Positions 1 through 10,095 of a stretch of 64,000 bases of DNA are shown in pieces. The notes under the pieces are model-generated. The model had not been told where the DNA came from. It searched no databases and worked only from the letters and a program-made list of their open reading frames with translations. This DNA comes from Helicobacter turcicus. GTDB lineage: Bacteria; Campylobacterota; Campylobacteria; Campylobacterales; Helicobacteraceae. The translations under genes and the position numbers were made by a program. The stretch spans positions 248,001-312,000 of the forward strand of contig NZ_JAIGYQ010000001.1 of the NCBI RefSeq assembly GCF_019711685.1. Direction: 5' to 3'. Position 1 is the first letter of the stretch. The number at the start of each line of letters is the position of its first letter.

Positions 1-2
1 AT

Positions 3-677
3 CCGCGCAATCCTATAATTTTAAATGCGCTAATTAAAATTTATGAAGAGTTAAATGCTTTTAGAGATGCACTAGAAGCACTAGATTGCCTAGAAGAAAT
101 CCAAGGTGGAACGCAGTTACACAAAGCTTATCTAAAAACTAAAATTCTAATTTTTACCCACCAAAACCCAACTAAAATTAGTCAAAATCAGCTTCCTTCT
201 AAGCTTCTTACTATGCTAAAAGATGAGCCTCGCTTAGCACGATTAATTTTGAGTTTTTTTAAAGATTACCATCCAACACTATTTTGGCAATGTTTATTAG
301 AGAATCCACACAACTTACCTTTGCAAATTCTAGATTTATTATGGAATCAAAAAGAGATTCCAACAAGTCTATTAGAGACACTAGAAAACTCTTCTTTGCA
401 AGAAAATCAAAACGTTCTAAAAGATATTCTAGAAGCTAAAGGAATCCTCCCGCTAAGCACATCAAAAAAGGCAACTTTTGAACTAGAAACACTCTGTTTA
501 TTGCGTGCAAACAAAAATTATCAAGGGGATTTACGTTTTAGTTACCAATGTATAAATTGTAGCGGAACTTCTCCTTTAGCCTTTGAACGTTGTCCATATT
601 GCGCTAAACTCTTAACTTCTAAAACACTAGTGTTTTTAAAGGAAAAGCAAGATGAAGTGTGTTACTCTTTTTTGTGA
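3..677 (+). CDS. TPR-type protein with C-terminal zinc ribbon, 5' end outside window
   Basis: The reading frame is open from base 3, so the start lies upstream of the window. The first visible residues (PRNPIILNALIKIYEEL) read like helix-turn-helix TPR units. The C-terminal end carries two CxxC pairs (CINC and CPYC, about 15 residues apart), a rubredoxin-like zinc ribbon. This layout of TPR helices plus terminal metal-binding knuckles resembles LapB/YciM of gammaproteobacteria. The gene stands where H. pylori has a protein of unknown function upstream of rnhA. It overlaps rnhA by 26 bp, so the two are probably co-translated. A LapB-like role in envelope biogenesis is inference from architecture only. 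Confidence 0.7.
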   Translation, partial: PRNPIILNALIKIYEELNAFRDALEALDCLEEIQGGTQLHKAYLKTKILIFTHQNPTKISQNQLPSKLLTMLKDEPRLARLILSFFKDYHPTLFWQCLLENPHNLPLQILDLLWNQKEIPTSLLETLENSSLQENQNVLKDILEAKGILPLSTSKKATFELETLCLLRANKNYQGDLRFSYQCINCSGTSPLAFERCPYCAKLLTSKTLVFLKEKQDEVCYSFL

Positions 678-1077
678 TGGTTCTTCTTTAGGAAATCCAG
701 GTTTTGGCGGTTGGTGCGGAATCTTGCGTTATGGAGAACACGAAAAAGTTCTGCGCGGAGGAGCGAAAAACGTCACAAATAATCAAATGGAGCTAATGGC
801 ATTAATTGCAAGTTTAGAAGCTTTAAAAGAGCCTTGTGAGGTGCTTGTAGTCTGTGATTCTAAATATGTTCTAGATGGACTTAGTAAATGGCTTCAAAAC
901 TGGATTGCTAAAAATTTCAAAAATGTCAAAAACTCTGAACTTTGGCAACGTTACATCAAGGCAGCAAAACCCCATAAAATCAAAGTGTCATGGGTAAAAG
1001 GACATAGCGGACATAGCGAAAATGAACGTTGCGACAGGATTGCTAAAGAAGAAGCATTAAAATTTAAAAATATTTAA
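652..1077 (+). CDS. rnhA: Ribonuclease HI
   Basis: Cleaves the RNA strand of RNA-DNA hybrids in the cytoplasm, for example R-loops and primer RNA. The 141-residue protein has the usual length and the full catalytic set: D9 (in FCDGSS), E47 (NNQMELMA), D69 (VVCDSKYV) and D128 (NERCDRIA), plus the assisting H118 in WVKGHSGH. The ATG at 652 lies inside the end of the preceding zinc-ribbon gene. rnc follows 9 bp downstream, giving an RNA-metabolism operon in the H. pylori order. Confidence 0.97.
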   Translation: MKCVTLFCDGSSLGNPGFGGWCGILRYGEHEKVLRGGAKNVTNNQMELMALIASLEALKEPCEVLVVCDSKYVLDGLSKWLQNWIAKNFKNVKNSELWQRYIKAAKPHKIKVSWVKGHSGHSENERCDRIAKEEALKFKNI

Positions 1078-1086
1078 GGATTATTT

Positions 1087-1755
1087 GTGGATTTAAAACA
1101 TTTTGAAAAAATACTAGGTTACCACTTTCAAACTCAACATTTACTCAAAGAAGCTCTTACACATAAAAGCACTAAAAAAGGTGTTCACAACGAGCGTTTG
1201 GAGTTTTTAGGCGATGCAGTGCTAGATTTAATCATTGGTGAGTTTTTGTATAAAAAATTTCCAAACTCAAAAGAAGGGGAACTTTCTAAAATGCGTGCTT
1301 CAATGGTTAATGAAAAAGCTTTTGCTAAAGTTGCGCGCCATCTAAATATTGGAGATTATATTTTTATTTCAAATTCTGAAGAACAAAACAATGGTCGTCA
1401 AAAAGATTCCATTTTATCTAATGCCTTTGAAGCAGTCATTGGTGCAATTTATCTAGAGAGTGGCTTAGAAGTGGTGCGCACTCTAGTGCATCATCTCTTA
1501 AACGCAGTGCATCCTAATATTGATTTAAATAGTCTATTTTATGATTACAAAACAGCTTTACAGGAATTAACGCAAGCTAGATTTAGCGAAACTCCAGAAT
1601 ACATTGTGTTAGATTCTAGCGGACCAGATCATAATAAAAACTTCCTAATAGGTGTAAAAATTCAAGGTAGAGAATTTGCAAGGGCAAATGGAAAAAGCAA
1701 AAAAGAAGCTCAACAAACTTGTGCAAAAATCGCTCTTGAAACGTTAAAGGCATAA
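1087..1755 (+). CDS. rnc: Ribonuclease III
   Basis: Double-strand-specific endoribonuclease that processes rRNA precursors and structured mRNAs. The start is GTG at 1087, preceded by AAGGA. The N-terminal nuclease domain has the signature [12 protein letters not shown] (residues 35-46) with its acidic residues, and a second acidic motif ending in E115 (SNAFEAVIG). A C-terminal dsRNA-binding domain ends with [19 protein letters not shown]. Length (222 aa) is normal. At residue 112 there is Asn (codon AAT, 1420-1422) where family members usually have the metal-binding Asp equivalent to E. coli D114. aroC starts 1 bp after the stop. Confidence 0.96.
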   Translation: MDLKHFEKILGYHFQTQHLLKEALTHKSTKKGVHNERLEFLGDAVLDLIIGEFLYKKFPNSKEGELSKMRASMVNEKAFAKVARHLNIGDYIFISNSEEQNNGRQKDSILSNAFEAVIGAIYLESGLEVVRTLVHHLLNAVHPNIDLNSLFYDYKTALQELTQARFSETPEYIVLDSSGPDHNKNFLIGVKIQGREFARANGKSKKEAQQTCAKIALETLKA

Positions 1756-1756
1756 A

Positions 1757-2839
1757 ATGAATACTTTTGGACAAGCGCTTAGGGTTACAACATTTGGAGA
1801 AAGCCATGGAGTAGGGATTGGAGGGGTAATTGATGGATTGCCCGCTGGAATTCCTATGGACATGGATTTTATCTATAAGGAAATGCAACGCCGAGCAGGC
1901 GGACAAAATCTCTATTCTACACAACGTAAAGAAGCTGATAGGGTTGAAATTTTAAGCGGTGTATTTGAGGGAAAAACCACTGGCACACCGCTTGGATTTT
2001 TTATCCAAAATTCTGCAAATAAAAGCAAAGATTACGATTCCATTAAAAATTTATTTCGTCCCGGACACGCAGATTTTACCTATTTTCAAAAATACGGAGT
2101 CCGAGATTATAGAGGTGGCGGCAGAAGTAGTGCTAGAGAAAGTGCTGTGCGCGTGGCAGCTGGAGCAATTGCAAAGCTACTTTTATCACACTTTAACATT
2201 AAAATACAAAGTGGAATCCTAAGTATTGGCAAGATTTTAGGCAAAGATATTGACTTTAAGAATGCTCAAAAAAGTGAGATTTTTGCTCTAGATAAAAATG
2301 TAGAATCCCAACAAAAAGAAGCAATAAATAATGCGAGAAATGCGCACAATAGTATTGGCGGTGTTGCATTAGTTAGAGCAAGTGGAATCCCGGCTGGACT
2401 TGGTGAACCTTTGTATTATAAACTTGATAGTGCCATTGGAGCATTAATGCTAGGGCTAAATGGCGTTAAAGCAGTAGAAATTGGCGAAGGTACAGAATCT
2501 ACACATTTACTAGGATCAGAAAATAATGACCAAATGGATAAAAAGGGATTCCAAAGCAATCATTGTGGCGGAATCTTAGGAGGTATTAGCACAGGAAATG
2601 AAATTCTAATTAAAGTGCATTTTAAACCCACACCTAGCATTTTCTTACCTCAATACACGCAAGATATTAATGGAAATGTATTAGAGTGCAACATTAAAGG
2701 ACGCCACGACCCTTGCATTGCCGTGCGTGGTAGTGTCGTGTGTGAAGCACAGCTTGCATTAATTCTAGCTGATATGCTTTTGCTAAATGCCACAAGTAAG
2801 CTTGAATATTTACAAAAAATCTACGCTTCTAAAAAGTAA
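1757..2839 (+). CDS. aroC: Chorismate synthase
   Basis: Converts 5-enolpyruvylshikimate 3-phosphate to chorismate, the last common step to the aromatic amino acids, folate and quinones; it needs reduced FMN. The 360-residue protein opens with the family signature FGESHG (13-18) followed by IDGLPAGI. It has the conserved [17 protein letters not shown] block near residue 118 and the C-terminal [11 protein letters not shown]. It is tightly packed after rnc. Its TAA stop overlaps the ATG of the next gene (TAATG), so translational coupling is likely. Confidence 0.97.
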   Translation: MNTFGQALRVTTFGESHGVGIGGVIDGLPAGIPMDMDFIYKEMQRRAGGQNLYSTQRKEADRVEILSGVFEGKTTGTPLGFFIQNSANKSKDYDSIKNLFRPGHADFTYFQKYGVRDYRGGGRSSARESAVRVAAGAIAKLLLSHFNIKIQSGILSIGKILGKDIDFKNAQKSEIFALDKNVESQQKEAINNARNAHNSIGGVALVRASGIPAGLGEPLYYKLDSAIGALMLGLNGVKAVEIGEGTESTHLLGSENNDQMDKKGFQSNHCGGILGGISTGNEILIKVHFKPTPSIFLPQYTQDINGNVLECNIKGRHDPCIAVRGSVVCEAQLALILADMLLLNATSKLEYLQKIYASKK

Positions 2840-3759
2840 TGCTAAGACCCACAAAAACAGCATTAATCTTTGCCGATGGCAAACTTGGTGTTGGCTTTGG
2901 GCATATTAGTCGTTGCACTGCACTAAAAGAACAGCTAGAAGCGCAGGGTTTTAAAACAGAACTTTTAGATTCCGCACTTTTAGAAACTTTTACATTCCAA
3001 ACTTTATACGACTTAATTGCTATTGATTCTTATGTTTTGCCTTTGGATTCTTATATCCTAGCGACAAAGCACACAAGAAATTGTCTCTTTTTTGATGATA
3101 CTTTACGTCTAGATTACCCACAAGGAATTATCATTAATAATGCAAAGGGTGTAGAATCCGAAAAATACAAAGTCAAATACCCTAACCACACACTACTTTT
3201 AGGTGATGCCTATACATTAATCCAAAGTGCTTTTAAGCATCAAACCCCACCAAAACTCAAACCAATTCTTAAGCACTGCTTAATCACATTAGGTGGAGAA
3301 GATATTTTAAAACTCAACACTCCCCTAGCTTATGCACTTTTAAATACATTTCCTCATTTTCAAATCCATTGCATTACAAAAGATTCCAACATTTTACCAA
3401 AAGGAATAATTCCACACTACAATCTAAGCCCAAAAGCAATGGCGCAGTGCATTGCTAGTATGGACTTTTGCATTTGTGCGTGCGGACAGAACTTAAGAGA
3501 GATTCTATCTTGTGGAATCCCAGCTATTGCTTTAGAGGTAGCAGACAATCAAAGCGCAAATTTAGAAAGCTACAAATCCTGTACACTCAATATTCCAAAA
3601 GCTTATGCGCTTCCTAAAGAAAGGATTACACAACAAGTCATAGATTTTGTAAAATCCTATCAAAATTTAGCCTTGCGTCAAGCCCATCAAAACATTGCAC
3701 AAGCATTGCTAAAACGCAAAAATTTATGGCAGAGTGCGCTGCAAAATCTCTTAAAATAA
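2839..3759 (+). CDS. pseG: PseG-like UDP-sugar hydrolase (pseudaminic acid pathway)
   Basis: PseG removes UDP from UDP-2,4-diacetamido-2,4,6-trideoxy-altropyranose on the way to pseudaminic acid, the sugar that decorates flagellin in Helicobacter and Campylobacter. Seen here: the N-terminal GT-B type motif GVGFGHISRCTALKEQL with the expected catalytic His (H22), the mid-protein ITLGGED, and the C-terminal CGQNLREILSCGIPAIALEVADNQ that matches the family's nucleotide-binding part. The length of 306 aa is in the range for PseG. The other pse genes are not in this window, and the gene is attached to aroC by an overlapping stop/start. A paralogous UDP-sugar hydrolase acting on another sugar cannot be excluded. 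Confidence 0.75.
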   Translation: MLRPTKTALIFADGKLGVGFGHISRCTALKEQLEAQGFKTELLDSALLETFTFQTLYDLIAIDSYVLPLDSYILATKHTRNCLFFDDTLRLDYPQGIIINNAKGVESEKYKVKYPNHTLLLGDAYTLIQSAFKHQTPPKLKPILKHCLITLGGEDILKLNTPLAYALLNTFPHFQIHCITKDSNILPKGIIPHYNLSPKAMAQCIASMDFCICACGQNLREILSCGIPAIALEVADNQSANLESYKSCTLNIPKAYALPKERITQQVIDFVKSYQNLALRQAHQNIAQALLKRKNLWQSALQNLLK

Positions 3760-3848
3760 ATTCACCAAAAACCATAACTAAAGCGAGTTTTTAATTGAAA
3801 AAAAGTAGAATTTTGCAATTTTTTTACTTAAAATTTTAAGGTATTTCA

Positions 3849-6434
3849 ATGAAAGCAAAAGACATAAGAGCACTATTTTTAGAGTATTTTGAGTCCAAAG
3901 GACATCAAGTGTATGCTTCAATGCCCCTTGTTCCAGATGATGCAAGTTTGCTTTTTACCAATGCAGGAATGGTGCAGTTTAAGGATATTTTTACAGGCAA
4001 AATTCCAATTCCAAGTCAAAAACGGGCTACGAGCGCACAGCTATGTATTCGCGCAGGAGGTAAGCATAATGACTTAGAAAATGTCGGCTACACTGCACGT
4101 CACCACACACTTTTTGAAATGCTTGGCAACTTCAGCTTTGGTGATTATTTTAAAAAAGAAGCAATTGCGTATGCATGGGAGTTTGTAACAGAAATTCTAG
4201 GTTTTGATAAATCCTTGTTGTATGTAACAATCCATGAAAGTGATGATGAAGCCTATGAACTATGGTGCAGACACATAGATTCTAGTCGTATTAAAAGAAT
4301 GGGTGATAAAGATAACTTTTGGCAAATGGGTGATACAGGACCTTGCGGACCTTGTAGTGAGATTTTTGTTGATCAAGGAGAAAAACATTTTAAAGGAGAA
4401 GAAGATTATTTTGGTGGCGATGGTGATAGATTTTTAGAAATATGGAATCTCGTTTTTATGCAATATGAACGCGATAAAGATGGGAAGTTAAAGCCACTAC
4501 CTAAGCCTAGCATTGATACAGGAATGGGTCTAGAGAGAGTAGTAGCACTACTAGAGGGTAAGTTTAGCAACTTTGATTCTAGTTTATTTATGCCTCTAAT
4601 TAAGAAAGTAGAAGCACTAAGTGGACAAACCTATGTGTATGAGAGTGGCGCAAGCTTTAGAGTCATTGCTGACCATTCTAGAAGTGTGACGTTTTTGCTT
4701 GCACAAGGTGTTCATTTTGATAAAGAGGGACGTGGTTATGTGCTACGTAGAATCTTACGTCGTGCAGTTAGACACGGATATTTACTAGGTTTAAGAAAAG
4801 CATTTTTATACGAAATTGTAGGGGCTGTGTGCGTGCAAATGGGAGAGCATTATGGTTACTTAAGAGAACGTCAAAATGCAATTATGGAGCAATGCAAAGC
4901 CGAAGAAGAGCGGTTTTTTGAGACAATAGAATTAGGAATGAGTTTGTTTAACGCAGAATTAGATTCCATAAAAAAACACAAGGAGAAAAACTTTAAAGGT
5001 CATATTGCTTTTAAACTTTATGATACTTATGGTTTTCCGCTTGATCTAACACAAGATATGTTAAGAGAAGTAGGTTTAAGCGTGGATATGGAAGGCTTTG
5101 AAAAATGTATGCAAGAGCAAAAAGACAGAAGCAAGGCGCATTGGAAGGGAAGTGGTGATAGCGTAAAAGAGGGTGATTTTAATACATTGTTAAATGAATT
5201 TGGAGAAAACACATTTAATGGCTATACGCATACACAAACAAAATCTAGGATTTTAGCCCTACTTGATTCTAACTTTAAGCGCATAGAATCTTTGCAAAGC
5301 GATGCATATGGCTATGTAATGTTGGATTCCACACCTTTTTACCCAGAATCAGGCGGACCAGTAGGAGATAAAGGAATCTTAAAAATAGATTCCAATATTG
5401 TTGCAAAAGTATTGGATACACAAAAATTTTTTGGATTAAATCTCTCTAAAATTACTACAGCAAACGTGATTAAAACAGGGGATTTGGTCGATGCACAAGT
5501 GGATTCTAGTCGCTTAGAAATTGCTAAGCACCACTCTGCTACACATTTACTACATTATGCTTTGCGTAAGATTTTAGGTAGCCATATCACGCAAGCTGGG
5601 AGCCTTGTAGAATCTAATCGTTTGCGTTTTGACTTTAGCCACCCAAAAGCCCTAACAAACGATGAGCTAGAAGCCATCGAAGAACTTGTAAATGCGCAAA
5701 TTCTAAGTCAAAGCGCACAAATATGCGAGAATATGGGGATTACAGAAGCAAAGGAAAAAGGGGCAATGGCACTCTTTGGTGAGAAGTATGGAGAAAGTGT
5801 GCGGGTTATCACTTTTGGGGATTCCATTGAACTATGCGGTGGAATCCATGTGCAAAATACCGCAGAAATTGGGAGTTTTTATATTGTGCGCGAAAGTAGC
5901 GTGAGCAGTGGGACAAGACGCATTGAGGCAGTGTGTGGCAAAGCAGCATATCAATATGGCAAAAATGCGCTAGATTCTATCAAAATACTAAAAAACACAC
6001 TAAAAACTCAAGATGTTATGCAAGGAATTATGAAGCTAAAGGAACAAATACAGACGCTAAAAGAAAAGGTAGGCAAAGGTGGTGAGAGTGCAAAAACTTT
6101 GGAGTCAGAAATACTAAATGAAGTAAAGCTCATTGTCTTAAATCTAAAAAACATTGATACAAAGGAAGCTAAAGAGCTTGTAGATAATGCAAAGAATGAA
6201 AATCAAAAGGTTGCAATTTTGCTCATCACACAAAATGAAAATAAAGTCACTATCACGGCTGGTGTTAAAAACGCACCACTTAAAGCTGGAGTTTGGGTTA
6301 AACAAGTTGCTCAAGAACTAGGCGGTAATGGTGGTGGGAGAGACGACTTTGCTACCGCTGGTGGAAAAGATATTAGCAAAATCAAAGAAGCTCTAGATTT
6401 AGCAAAACAAATCGCAAGGGAGAGTTTAAAATAA
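3849..6434 (+). CDS. alaS: Alanyl-tRNA synthetase
   Basis: Charges tRNA-Ala with alanine; class II synthetase with a separate editing domain. The N-terminal catalytic core shows [24 protein letters not shown] and [17 protein letters not shown] (roughly residues 35-105). The editing domain has the zinc/active-site pair HHSATHLLH (from about residue 560) and [13 protein letters not shown] (from about 662). The C-terminal C-Ala part ends with the glycine-rich [15 protein letters not shown]. Length (861 aa) is close to bacterial norms. ATG at 3849 follows an AAGGTATTTCA stretch, a weak ribosome-binding site. Confidence 0.98.
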   Translation: MKAKDIRALFLEYFESKGHQVYASMPLVPDDASLLFTNAGMVQFKDIFTGKIPIPSQKRATSAQLCIRAGGKHNDLENVGYTARHHTLFEMLGNFSFGDYFKKEAIAYAWEFVTEILGFDKSLLYVTIHESDDEAYELWCRHIDSSRIKRMGDKDNFWQMGDTGPCGPCSEIFVDQGEKHFKGEEDYFGGDGDRFLEIWNLVFMQYERDKDGKLKPLPKPSIDTGMGLERVVALLEGKFSNFDSSLFMPLIKKVEALSGQTYVYESGASFRVIADHSRSVTFLLAQGVHFDKEGRGYVLRRILRRAVRHGYLLGLRKAFLYEIVGAVCVQMGEHYGYLRERQNAIMEQCKAEEERFFETIELGMSLFNAELDSIKKHKEKNFKGHIAFKLYDTYGFPLDLTQDMLREVGLSVDMEGFEKCMQEQKDRSKAHWKGSGDSVKEGDFNTLLNEFGENTFNGYTHTQTKSRILALLDSNFKRIESLQSDAYGYVMLDSTPFYPESGGPVGDKGILKIDSNIVAKVLDTQKFFGLNLSKITTANVIKTGDLVDAQVDSSRLEIAKHHSATHLLHYALRKILGSHITQAGSLVESNRLRFDFSHPKALTNDELEAIEELVNAQILSQSAQICENMGITEAKEKGAMALFGEKYGESVRVITFGDSIELCGGIHVQNTAEIGSFYIVRESSVSSGTRRIEAVCGKAAYQYGKNALDSIKILKNTLKTQDVMQGIMKLKEQIQTLKEKVGKGGESAKTLESEILNEVKLIVLNLKNIDTKEAKELVDNAKNENQKVAILLITQNENKVTITAGVKNAPLKAGVWVKQVAQELGGNGGGRDDFATAGGKDISKIKEALDLAKQIARESLK

Positions 6435-6478
6435 AATTGGCAAAAATATAAAGCAATTTAGTTGTATCGAATTGTCTG

Positions 6479-6484
6479 CTAGAA
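6479..6484 (+). promoter_or_regulatory. Extended -10 promoter (TGC-TAGAAT) of the cyclophilin-like gene
   Basis: TAGAAT preceded by TGC lies 73 bp before the ATG at 6557. No clear -35 is seen, as is usual for the main sigma factor of this bacterial group. The same TGC-TA(G/T)AAT form recurs before several genes here. Confidence 0.5.
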
Positions 6485-6556
6485 TTGGCGGGATTTGTTA
6501 AGACATTGGAATCTTGATTAAAGATAAATTTTAGCCTAACTTTAAAGGAGAAGTTC

Positions 6557-6961
6557 ATGTGGCGCTTTTTGATTCTTTTTTTGATACTTTTAGGAGCTAA
6601 TGCAGTGGAAACACAAACAAAGATTATCATAAACATAAATGATAAAAAATATATTGCGCAAATCTACAACAACCCAAGTGCGCAACTTTTCGCAAAAAAG
6701 CTGCCACAAACTCTAACCTTAAAAGAGCTAAATGGAAATGAAAAATACGGAACTCTACCCTACACGCTTCCTTCTAATTCGTCTAATCCCAAAACTATTA
6801 ATGCTGGAGATATAATGCTTCATGGCGAGGATTGCTTGGTGATATTTTATAAAAGTTTTAACACAAATTATAGCTATACAAAGATCGGACATATTGAGAA
6901 TCTACCACATTTAGGAGATGGAGATATAAGCGTTAGATTTGAGAGATTTCAGCCTTTGTAA
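6557..6961 (+). CDS. Exported cyclophilin-like fold protein
   Basis: A 134-residue protein with an N-terminal signal peptide (hydrophobic WRFLILFLILLGANA, probable cleavage after ANA-VE). The rest resembles the small cyclophilin-like family: a first strand KIIININDKKYIAQIYNNPSAQLF, a central LPYTLPSNSS and the C-terminal block CLVIFYKSFNTNYSYTKIGH with LPHLGDGDISVRFE. Members of this family are not known to be active prolyl isomerases, so the role is open. The start is ATG at 6557 behind AAAGGAG. It has its own promoter and stands alone between alaS and the convergent rpsU. Confidence 0.7.
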   Translation: MWRFLILFLILLGANAVETQTKIIININDKKYIAQIYNNPSAQLFAKKLPQTLTLKELNGNEKYGTLPYTLPSNSSNPKTINAGDIMLHGEDCLVIFYKSFNTNYSYTKIGHIENLPHLGDGDISVRFERFQPL

Positions 6962-7218
6962 TTTTGTAAGAAGAATTTCACCAAAAAGAATTTTACTAAG
7001 TAGTCGTAGTTTTGAAATTGCGTTAAAGCCTAGTATATGGAATTTCTAGCTTAAGCTTTGTAATGGATTGCTCTTCATTCAAGCATTTTTGTTTTTACAG
7101 AAGTCTTAGTTTTTTATCCAAGCAACTTGCAACTAAAAAGCTTATCACACAAAAAAATAATCTTAGAAATTCTAAGACCAATAAAATATCAATAAAGAAA
7201 TATTAAAGAGGCAAACAA

Positions 7219-7241
7219 GGATTCCAAAAAAAGTGGAATCC
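7219..7241 (-). terminator. Hairpin terminator downstream of rpsU
   Basis: A perfect 8-bp stem, GGATTCCA (7219-7226) with TGGAATCC (7234-7241), with a 7-base loop, begins just past the rpsU stop. T-rich sequence flanks it on both sides, so it may stop transcription from either direction. Confidence 0.6.
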
Positions 7242-7249
7242 CTTTTGTT

Positions 7250-7462
7250 TTAGAGCCTTGATTCGTAGCGTCTAAGCATATATAAGCGTTTAAGCATTTT
7301 CTTACGTGCGCTAATTTTTTGCTTTTTACGCTTCTCAGTTTTTGGTTCAAAGAATCTTCTTGCGCGACTTTCAGTTACAACAAGATTTCTATCAGCTTGT
7401 TTTTTAAACTTTCTATACGCATCATCAAAAGATTCGTTTTCCCTAACTTTAATTCCCGGCAT
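7250..7462 (-). CDS. rpsU: 30S ribosomal protein S21
   Basis: A small-subunit protein of the platform region that helps mRNA pairing during initiation. The 70-residue protein is strongly basic and has the family start [20 protein letters not shown], a central [16 protein letters not shown] and an Arg/Lys-rich tail. The ATG at 7462 is preceded by AAGGTGGTGA, a strong ribosome-binding site. It is monocistronic on the minus strand, between a hairpin terminator and the divergent ccoG. Confidence 0.97.
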   Translation of the reverse strand: MPGIKVRENESFDDAYRKFKKQADRNLVVTESRARRFFEPKTEKRKKQKISARKKMLKRLYMLRRYESRL

Positions 7463-7651
7463 CTAAATCACCACCTTCGTGTAAAAATTATTGCTTCAAA
7501 AAAGCATGTGATTGTATCATAAAGCATTCCAACACAATGTGAGAAAAATGAAAAATCCCACCAAAAACATAAAAATTTGAATTTTTTGCTACTTTTTACA
7601 CTTATTGCGCTAGTATTGCGAGAAATTTTTAGATTTTTTTAAGGAGATTTT

Positions 7652-9019
7652 ATGGAGCAAATACGGAATATACGACAATATTTCAAAAGACGATATAGCA
7701 TGTATCTCATTACGACAATCTTTATCTTTGCAATTCCATTTATCCAAATCAATGGCAACCAAATTTTTCTCTTATCTTTTGACCACAATCAATTGCATTT
7801 ACTTGGTGTTGCTTTTGATACACAAGAATTATATCTAATGCCTTTCTTATTAATTTTGATGTTTTTATCCATTTTCTTTCTTACAACACTTGCTGGACGT
7901 GTATGGTGTGGTTGGGCTTGTCCGCAGACAATCTTCCGTGTGCTCTATAGAGATTTGCTAGAAACTAAGATTCTACGTTTGCGCAAACGCATTGAAAACC
8001 GCCAATTAGAACCTGATATGCGCTTAGGAATTAACAAAGTAAAAAAAGTTATAGCTATTCTTATTTGGGCAGCTTTAGCACTTGTTGCAGCCTCAAACTT
8101 TATGTGGTATTTCGTGCCACCGACAGATTTCTTTAACTATATCCAAAATCCACTAGAACATAAATATCTCTTTATTTTCTTACTAGGAATCACGCTATTT
8201 TTGATTGCTGATGTCGTATTTATTAAAGAAAATTTCTGTATTTATATGTGTCCTTATAGTCGCGTTCAAAGCGTTTTATACGATAATGACACAATTATGA
8301 CTGTGTATGACTACAAACGCGGTGGAAATGTCTTTGATGCAAAAGGAATTAAACTCTGGAAAAAGCCTGAAACCCCAAATGCTGAATGCACGGGCTGTGA
8401 AGCTTGCGTAAAGATTTGTCCAACACATATTGACATTAGGAAAGGAATGCAACTAGAGTGCATTAACTGCCTTGAATGCTCTGACGCTTGCACACGCGTG
8501 ATGGGCAAACTTGGCAAAGAGACGTTGATTTCTTGGACAAGCCCACAAAGCATTGAAGAGCGTAAAAAAGTGCGCTATATGCGCTTTAAAACCATTGCGT
8601 ATATGGTTGCGCTTGCGATTGTTTTTGTTGGACTTTTGACAATGAGTTCCAAAAAGGAAAGCATGCTTTTAAATATTAATCGAGGAGAACTATCCATTCG
8701 CGACAATCACATTGTAGAAAATTCCTACATTTTCCTATTTCAAAACACAAACAAGGAAGATTATGAGTTTTATTTCACAATAGAAAATAACGATGCAATT
8801 AAGATTAAACGCCCTAGTAAGCCATTTTTAATTAAAGCTGGTGAGAAGCAAAAACAGCCCGTTACGCTCTACACGGATAAAAACTTAGCACAAGATACAC
8901 AAAAAAATACGCATATTCAGCTACAAATCAAAGCTTATGCACTAGATAGCAAAGAACCAATTGAAGTGCATAGAAAAAGCGTATTTATCTATCCACCTAG
9001 CAAAATGATTAACAAATAA
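7652..9019 (+). CDS. ccoG: Cytochrome oxidase accessory protein CcoG (RdxA/FixG family)
   Basis: Membrane ferredoxin-like protein needed for copper supply to cbb3-type cytochrome c oxidase; relatives reduce Cu(II). Visible are an N-terminal membrane segment (LITTIFIFAIPFIQI), a second around residues 60-80, the CGWACPQT motif, two further helices, and then two [4Fe-4S] motifs from residue 246 (CTGCEACVKICP and CINCLECSDAC). One more helix (VALAIVFVGLLTMSS) precedes a C-terminal Ig-like periplasmic domain. Length (455 aa) fits the family. ATG at 7652 follows AAGGAG. No cco structural genes are in this window. Confidence 0.93.
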   Translation: MEQIRNIRQYFKRRYSMYLITTIFIFAIPFIQINGNQIFLLSFDHNQLHLLGVAFDTQELYLMPFLLILMFLSIFFLTTLAGRVWCGWACPQTIFRVLYRDLLETKILRLRKRIENRQLEPDMRLGINKVKKVIAILIWAALALVAASNFMWYFVPPTDFFNYIQNPLEHKYLFIFLLGITLFLIADVVFIKENFCIYMCPYSRVQSVLYDNDTIMTVYDYKRGGNVFDAKGIKLWKKPETPNAECTGCEACVKICPTHIDIRKGMQLECINCLECSDACTRVMGKLGKETLISWTSPQSIEERKKVRYMRFKTIAYMVALAIVFVGLLTMSSKKESMLLNINRGELSIRDNHIVENSYIFLFQNTNKEDYEFYFTIENNDAIKIKRPSKPFLIKAGEKQKQPVTLYTDKNLAQDTQKNTHIQLQIKAYALDSKEPIEVHRKSVFIYPPSKMINK

Positions 9020-9027
9020 GGACGAAA

Positions 9028-10095
9028 ATGCGCAGTAGTGGAATCTATTTCTTTTTAATTGCTTTTATGCTGACTTTGTTGGCACTTTTTAAGCTTTATA
9101 TGCCTTTTTTGATGAATATCTTGATTGCATTCTTACTATTTATTGCTACACAAGGTATCTACTGCGCACTTTTAAAATGTGTAAAATCCCCTCTCCTTGC
9201 CTCCATATTAATGGTGCTAATGCTAATTACACTCTGTTTTGTGCCGATTTTTTACATTTTATTAAACCTTGCAAACATAGCCACAAATTTAGATTTAGGA
9301 AATTTTCAAAATTTCTTACTTGATACTCAAATACGTTTAACACTTTTTAGTAAAGATTTACTTTCCTATTTACCAACAATGATACAGAACGAAGTGAATG
9401 TGTGGCTTGAGCAATTCCACACAATAAATTGGGGTGATGTCGTCAAACAAGGGCTAAATCTAGTTGCAAAAGCTTCAAAAAATAGTTTGCATTTTGTAAG
9501 TGATACACTCTTTATCTTGGTGTTTTTATTCTTTTTTTACTACTATGGAAATACTCTAGGACATTATTTCTTAGAGTTAATTCCTTTTAATCCTAAACAA
9601 ACACAATCCTTATATAATGAGGTAAATGCGGTAATTAACGTGGTTTTCTATTCCTCTATTTTCTCTATGGTTTTGCAAGGGACTTTATTTGGAATCCTTA
9701 TGCTATTTTATGGCTATAATGCCTATTTACTAGCGGTTTTTTATGGTTTTGCTTCTCTTGTGCCTGTGGTTGGTGGCACACTTGTATGGCTTCCTATTGT
9801 CGGATACGAACTCTATCTTGGAAACCATACTAATGCTATTATTATCGCTCTCTATTCTATTATCATCATTGCAACTCTTGCAGATAATGGCGTAAAACCA
9901 TTTATCATTACCTTCATTAATCGTGTCCTTATTAAAACTCCAATAAATATTAACGAAATGCTAATTTTCTTTGCCATTATTGCTGGACTTACAAGTTTTG
10001 GTTTTTGGGGAATTGTGCTAGGACCAACAATCACTGCACTATTTATCGCATTGCTTAGGATTTACAAAACTCTTCTGAAATCCCACGAACACTAA
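9028..10095 (+). CDS. AI-2E family (PerM-like) membrane transporter
   Basis: A polytopic inner-membrane protein of 355 residues, the usual size for the AI-2E/PerM family. Two N-terminal hydrophobic hairpins are followed by a hydrophilic periplasmic section (about 90-150). The conserved C-terminal helices carry the family-typical SLVPVVGGTLVWLP and GLTSFGFWGIVLGPTITALF. Members export diverse substrates such as AI-2 or Na+/H+; the substrate here cannot be told. It starts 8 bp after ccoG behind AAGGACG and so probably shares its transcript. Confidence 0.88.
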   Translation: MRSSGIYFFLIAFMLTLLALFKLYMPFLMNILIAFLLFIATQGIYCALLKCVKSPLLASILMVLMLITLCFVPIFYILLNLANIATNLDLGNFQNFLLDTQIRLTLFSKDLLSYLPTMIQNEVNVWLEQFHTINWGDVVKQGLNLVAKASKNSLHFVSDTLFILVFLFFFYYYGNTLGHYFLELIPFNPKQTQSLYNEVNAVINVVFYSSIFSMVLQGTLFGILMLFYGYNAYLLAVFYGFASLVPVVGGTLVWLPIVGYELYLGNHTNAIIIALYSIIIIATLADNGVKPFIITFINRVLIKTPININEMLIFFAIIAGLTSFGFWGIVLGPTITALFIALLRIYKTLLKSHEH

